A stretch of DNA of 64,000 bases from NCBI RefSeq assembly GCF_037392515.1, contig NC_090285.1, positions 3,289,501 to 3,353,500 on the forward strand, in the 5' to 3' direction. This stretch comes from Haliotis asinina (taxonomy: Eukaryota; Mollusca; Gastropoda; Lepetellida; Haliotidae). The notes below the pieces were generated by a model that was given only the letters and a program-made list of their open reading frames with translations, searched no databases and was not told where the DNA came from. The stretch's first letter is position 1. The number at the start of each line of letters is the position of its first letter. The position numbers and the translations under genes were made by a program. Positions 58,960 to 64,000 of this stretch are shown here, piece by piece.

Positions 58960-61430
58960 AGCTCCTCGCATCGACGGCGGCTGGCACGATGGTGCGGAGA
59001 GTTTACGAAGTCTGACCTGTTTGGGGCGCGTAGGACGGCTTTTTCATGAAATTCAGTGAAATGTCTTTGCCTCGAGCGTAACGTGGTTCAAAGCTGGATC
59101 AAAACATTCATTTCAGACGCCACCTTCGCTGTTGGGGAGTATTGAAAACACGTGTTTAGACAGTCCGAGTAATGGATATATAGTGACATGATTGTTTAAT
59201 TTTTTTCTGTTGTGTAGAATATGTTACATAATCGCACAAAAGCTTTTTTTATAGGCATATCCGGGCAGTGTGTTCGAGACCACACCCTGGGGGCAAGCTC
59301 CCGCTTCAGTGAAAAATCATTAACATTATATGCTCTATTTCTTGCAAGTTGAGTCGGTTTGTGTTAGACTGCATTGGTATGGAACAGTGGTATTGTATTT
59401 ACTGCTAATATGTTTCATATTTCACCAGCATATATTATAATTTGGTATAAGATATATAATAATGTTCCATGCATTCATTAGTAGTACATGGATTTTAAAT
59501 ATTTTGCCATATCTTAACACAAACCTTCCTGTCATTATAAGGAAATTTCTATTTTGTAAAACACATGCTGTAAATGACGTTCTGTATAAACTACTCATGA
59601 ATATACACGTAGTTGCATGAAACTGTTTCCCAGAGGTTTCAGCACTATGTAATTATGATGAACATCATGAGTCGGCATTGGGGTGCCATGATTAACTAAA
59701 ACTAACTTTCATTCTGTGCTGATCGTTTGGATCTGTGTTTCTAGCTGATTTAGAAACTCGCTCACTTGGCGCTAATGTGGATACAGAATACTTTTTATGT
59801 TATTTTCATCGGCATCACAACCAGAACCAACCGGTCGTCAATTAGTCTGAAGATTCCCGCTGTCACCATTTACTTTACTATTTATTAGCAGCCTTATCAA
59901 ATGTAATAAATGACAAAAATTTCGTGGACATTATGTCTTTACAGAGTGGCTCTAGCGACGTCGGTGAAAGACGAATTTTGTATATGCTGGACATCTCACC
60001 TAGATATAAAAACTATCATTTTCATTCAGGACATCAAAACATTAGGACTTATTAAACATAATTTGACGCTTTTGTTTAACAGGGCACCTTGTTGATTGAT
60101 GGACTAGTACTTCACGTTTCTTTCTCGGACGAACCGAATGGATAACAGCTTCTTTTAGTTCGCGAGTGAGATTCTTGTATGCGGTCATTCATTCTTGTAT
60201 GCTTGTCAAAGTTGCAAGAATCTGTATCGGAATGGCGCACTAATAAATAAGTTGTTATCCATAACATTTGTTCCATATTGTACTCTCAGCTTCTACAATG
60301 CCACTCAAACAAATGCTGCTTTTATTAATTTAGGAATTAACAAGTTGCAAGGACTGCAGCGATTCCTAGTGCGCCCTAATCTTAATTTGCTGTGCCACCA
60401 ACAAAACCACTAATATAAACATATACGCTAATATTATCCTCTCTGTTTTCCCTTTGTTAAAAATATTCCGCGTATTTGTTATATCGACAAACAAACGTGA
60501 TGACATTACCCAACCCGACCGGAAATGTAACGAGAGTAGATGTTGCAACAGCGGCGAGACATGTCAAGATGAGTTTATATTTGTTTGGATGTTGTCCGTT
60601 CCGCGAAGTAGAGGGCATGACGTAATATCTTGAAACATGTCCAGACCTGTCCCATCTTCCAGTTCCGGTTTTATTCGATGACCAACATAGGTGTCATTTA
60701 ACAAATAGTGTGTATAAATCGCTTAATACATCACACCTACTATTCATACCCTTAATTACAAACCGGTGTTCCCATTCAATATTATGGTTTTATGTATTTT
60801 AGTCACACAGTAATGTGTCACATTGATCTACTTAAAACTTTGTTGCAAACAATCTAAACTAGAAGGTAAGGGCCATAACTCCTTCTAAATATAGCGTTAT
60901 CTGTAGTACAAATCGCTTTCTAAACTCTGATGAAACAGCCAAGAACCTTTCCTCGGTGGACACATTCTTTCAAGCAACCCGCAGACTCACACTTTAACGA
61001 GTTCATCATAAAGTGTGCTGGGCACAGTGTCACACCAAATCTCCCGTTGTGTCGTATCACTTCCTGATAGAGGAAGTGGTACAATAAGTGTGGTGCACGA
61101 GGTTCAAGATTACAATTCCTTACCCTTCCTAGTGTTTCTGAATTTAAAAAGTAGAATTTGAGAATCTAAACATACCATATTAATCCACGGATGTGAATGG
61201 TATGCGATCAATATGTGATTAACGTTCATGAACGTGCGAGGGAAGGGAAGTAACTCTTCAGCGTGCTTGTATGTTGAAGTACTGTCGGAATGGACCGTTT
61301 GGGGTCGGGCTGGGGGGTAGAAATGTCAGCTCAGATAAGACGGTTCTTTCTGGTTAGCTAAATTTCAAAACTTCAAACCACCGATTGCACATTGATGGGA
61401 CATGGGACATTGTTACGACACGAAAGATGC
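58960..61430. other. Upstream flank of gene A, unassigned
   Basis: No gene is recognised. A B-box-like word (gtgttcgagaccacacc) occurs near 59266 without a clear A box. Confidence 0.35.
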
Positions 61431-61437
61431 AAAATAA

Positions 61438-61540
61438 TCCGCCAATTTTATACATCATCTATCTGTGATGAACTCCACATTATATTTTACTGTCCAGCAC
61501 TAAATGCCATTAGACATCAATTTCTCACTATATGTGAATT
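61438..61540 (+). pseudogene. Small LINE C-terminal remnant
   Basis: The translation ICDELHIIFYCPALNAIRH resembles the E-x-H-x3-x-CP-x4-IR block at the 3' end of many LINE ORF2s. The first cysteine pair and the rest of the domain are missing. The match is short. Confidence 0.35.
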
Positions 61541-62089
61541 TTTAGATTAAAATACGTGTTCTGTTCACAAGGTTCACTTACACAGCTAAACCCTAAGTAG
61601 GTCGGGTTAATCCATTCTGTCAGACAGGCGCGTGTGTGAGTAGACTCCTATAAACCATTCTAGCTACACCAGGATCCTACAATATTTGCTAATTACATAA
61701 GCTAATTAGGTCATTGTTATTGAAGATAGATATACTTTGCACATATACCGAGTTCCACGATATATCATATCATCACAGTAAATGAATTAAGAAGTTATTT
61801 TGTTGTATAATTGAACTATAAACAAGCGACACGGCATTTGTATAAACGTACATAGTTCCAGAAGCTGGAACTATATGACAACTAAAGAATAATATTGAGA
61901 CAAAATAAGATATAAATGAAAAATAAATATGTTCGTTATGGTGTTGGTTATGTTTACCAACCAAATTAGCTCCGCAGAAAATCAGATACTAGTATATAAA
62001 ACTTGTCTCACATTAAATTATATACGTATACATGAATTATATTTGTAGAGGTTATATTCACTAGAAGCGGTTACTTTTAGAGATGAGCT

Positions 62090-62350
62090 GGTCTAATCAG
62101 TTGAGAGTGTCACTATTTGTTTTTCACCGCATTTACCGTATAATTTAGTTTTAACATGGTATCCTTGAATATTGTTGTTCTTAAATTTTGATTGTGCCGA
62201 CTTGTAAAAGGATAGTGAATAACGTCGTCGTTATAATGCCCACACGGACACTTAGATGTTTCCCAGATATATCGCTTACATCCCTCTCCGTTTAGATCAG
62301 TACTGCCGAGCTTGAGGCGACAATGGATGATTTGACAAAATATTGTCCCA
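62090..62350 (-). pseudogene. LINE C-terminal remnant, minus strand
   Basis: The minus-strand frame reads IIHCRLKLGSTDLNGEG, then KCPCGHYNDDVIHYPF, then NQNLRTTIFKD. This is the R-L-x-LG...DLN / C-x-CG...H / R pattern found after the reverse transcriptase in many LINEs. The last Cys is replaced. The 5' part is absent. Confidence 0.55.
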
Positions 62351-63049
62351 TTATTTATATCAAAGTAATTGTCTCTGTTTGGTTTATGGTGGTTATGAAA
62401 TGATTGAGGGAAGTAGCGTTAACGGATAGTTTGTTAAACAACATCTTTATTATTAGGACAAAATGCTGCAAAAACCTCACAGAGTTGGTATGATGTTCTG
62501 ATTATGATCAGCGTTTCAGTGAGTATGTTATGCTTATTACTGTTTGAGCTAGACTGCAATTCATCGGTCCGCTTTTCAGTCAAATTAACGGACTATATCG
62601 TCTGATCTGAAGACAAATACTTTTCTATTCGTATATTTAATAATCTGAGCCCGACTTTGCGAGTAAACAGGCTTTTCTGGATATTCTGTCACGCATCCCA
62701 CTGAAAACTCAGTTAGGCCGATGTGAGTTATTTCGACATAGGCTATTTGCAATTGTGTAAATTTTAGAGATACAGAGAAACATCATAAAAAACTGTGTGT
62801 TTGTTTTCTATTCCCTACAGTACTTTAGTGATGTTGCATGCATATAGAGAACAACGTGTCCTCGTTTTCTCATTTTTCACACTGATTTGGAGTACTCCTT
62901 ATAATAATAAAATATTCTGTTTAATACTGATGTTCACAATTTGTATTTTATAATCTTAACGTGACAACATTTGAAATAACCGTACGAACAATGGCACGGG
63001 TTAAATATGAATACGCAATGGCTTCTAGAAAGTGGTAAAATCCAACATT

Positions 63050-63112
63050 TGTGACGAGGGTAGTCGCCACACTAAGTCGGCGATCTAACCCACTCAGCCA
63101 CCACGACACCCA
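63050..63112 (-). repeat. tRNA-like SINE head fragment
   Basis: On the minus strand TGTCGTGGTGGCTGAGTGGG followed by TTAGA gives a good A box, and cgccgac...gtggcgac could form an anticodon-like arm. No B box follows, so this is a fragment at most. Confidence 0.4.
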
Positions 63113-63189
63113 CATTAAAAGCGCTGAAGGCGCCACGGCCACATCCGTTAGATTAACAGACACTGTCGTTTAGACCTCGCATGTACAGA

Positions 63190-64000
63190 GGTTTGGTGTC
63201 TTACACTAGGAGAGAGTAGGGTCGAGTCCCGGATACAGTACTGGAACGTGTACCTAACAAAGACATCATTAACATAATATACCGCCTGTTACACGTCTAG
63301 GAGAGATTCAGTAGCAGTTTTGTAGTAAGTGTTGATGACGGGGGTCACATGTTTATGATCACTTTTGGCATTGGAGCCCATATCATCCAAGTCCACATGA
63401 GACTAGACATTTTACAACCCTCGACAGTTCTTTATTGATTGCGGAAAAGAGCCTTTTCCTTTGTTTGTTAGGTGAAAAACGACCTACACGTTTGTGTGTG
63501 CGTCTACGCGACTGCTACCACACTGCTGGACAGGATACGTTACAGTTTTCGTGAACACCTCATATCACAGTAAAATGGATTCATAAGTACTCGCTGCTGA
63601 TATAGCTGGAATCTAACAGTGGAATTTATATAACAAATAGTAAGTTCGTATAAAACACTCAGACGAAGGCCAGACGGTCACAGCAATTAGCACCAGTTCT
63701 TCGCGTGACTGATTAAAACAGGTTGTAATACAGGTTGAAACTGGTTTCCACCATGTGCACGGAGGATACTTTGCGCTAACAATCTTAATATAGTCCTAGG
63801 TCATTCCCACGTGCCTAATTTTAGCTCTATGACGGCATGTCAGGACGGCGATGACTCGTTGCTGTGTTTAGCCTACATCCTAGGTCTGGTCGCTACGAAC
63901 GGTCAGTTAATAGTCAGGGACGTGAGGGTTTAAAATGAGTAATTGTGTAGGACATTCATGTAGTTCAAATTTTGTCTACATTTGTTTAAGTCAATAAATT
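63190..64000. other. Right end, unassigned
   Basis: A B-box-like word (gggtcgagtccc) lies at 63220-63231. Nothing else is recognised. Confidence 0.3.

Noticed and set aside
62948..63163. 71-codon minus-strand frame
   Set aside because: It overlaps a tRNA-like SINE head and has no recognisable domain.

Overview
This is eukaryotic nuclear DNA, most likely from a marine gastropod close to abalone (Haliotis). It is AT-rich and intron-rich, with consensus GT-AG splice sites. It also carries several copies of two dispersed repeats that I recall from abalone genomes: a block beginning with agtgagtgagt and containing gcaatattccagct, and a tRNA-derived SINE containing TTCGCTCGTCACGCCGAAGA. No database search was possible, so the genus is inferred from memory of those repeats.

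The window holds one clear host locus. It is a tandem pair of paralogous four-transmembrane protein genes on the minus strand. Gene A runs 58857 to 53440 (249 aa) and gene B runs 49710 to 38839 (263 aa). Both have six coding exons with identical splice phases (1, 0, 0, 2, 0), and exons 3, 4 and 5 are identical in length (57, 140 and 160 nt). Each has a TATA-like box about 80 to 90 bp upstream of its ATG. The topology is CD20/MS4A-like, but the family is not firmly assigned. Tandem repeats have invaded gene B: a 4.5-kb 29-bp satellite fills much of intron 1, about 24 copies of its own exon-4 splice acceptor fill intron 3, and a 33-bp array lies just upstream of its promoter. Gene A shows a smaller, independent duplication at the same exon-4 splice acceptor.

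The rest is mostly mobile-element wreckage.
- 4.7-5.9 kb: a TTAA-type DNA transposon derivative with a THAP-like start.
- 8.97-9.17 kb: the 3' end of an endonuclease-bearing retroelement.
- 13.6-14.95 kb: a tandem repeat split by foldback elements and a tyrosine-recombinase remnant.
- 15.3-24.95 kb: a composite PIF/Harbinger transposon. An intact-looking Myb/SANT-like gene sits near the left end and a broken transposase near the right end. Between them lie two non-LTR retrotransposons tail to tail: a restriction-like-endonuclease element (plus strand) and a CR1/L2-type element (minus strand).
- 25.7-28.8 kb: a Jockey-type reverse transcriptase fragment split by a piggyBac-like element with a perfect 13-bp inverted repeat and TTAA on both sides.
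- 28.86-31.4 kb: another terminal-inverted-repeat element, with a SINE inside it, followed by an inverted copy of the Jockey fragment.
- 33.3-33.7 kb: a further retroelement tail.
- 34.9-36.2 kb: a 97-bp satellite.
- 59-64 kb: upstream flank of gene A, with only weak LINE and tRNA-like remnants.

Two isolated splice-bounded open exons, at 6.89-7.06 kb and 11.45-11.77 kb, may belong to host genes I could not assemble. Most other open reading frames are by-products of repeats or chance.
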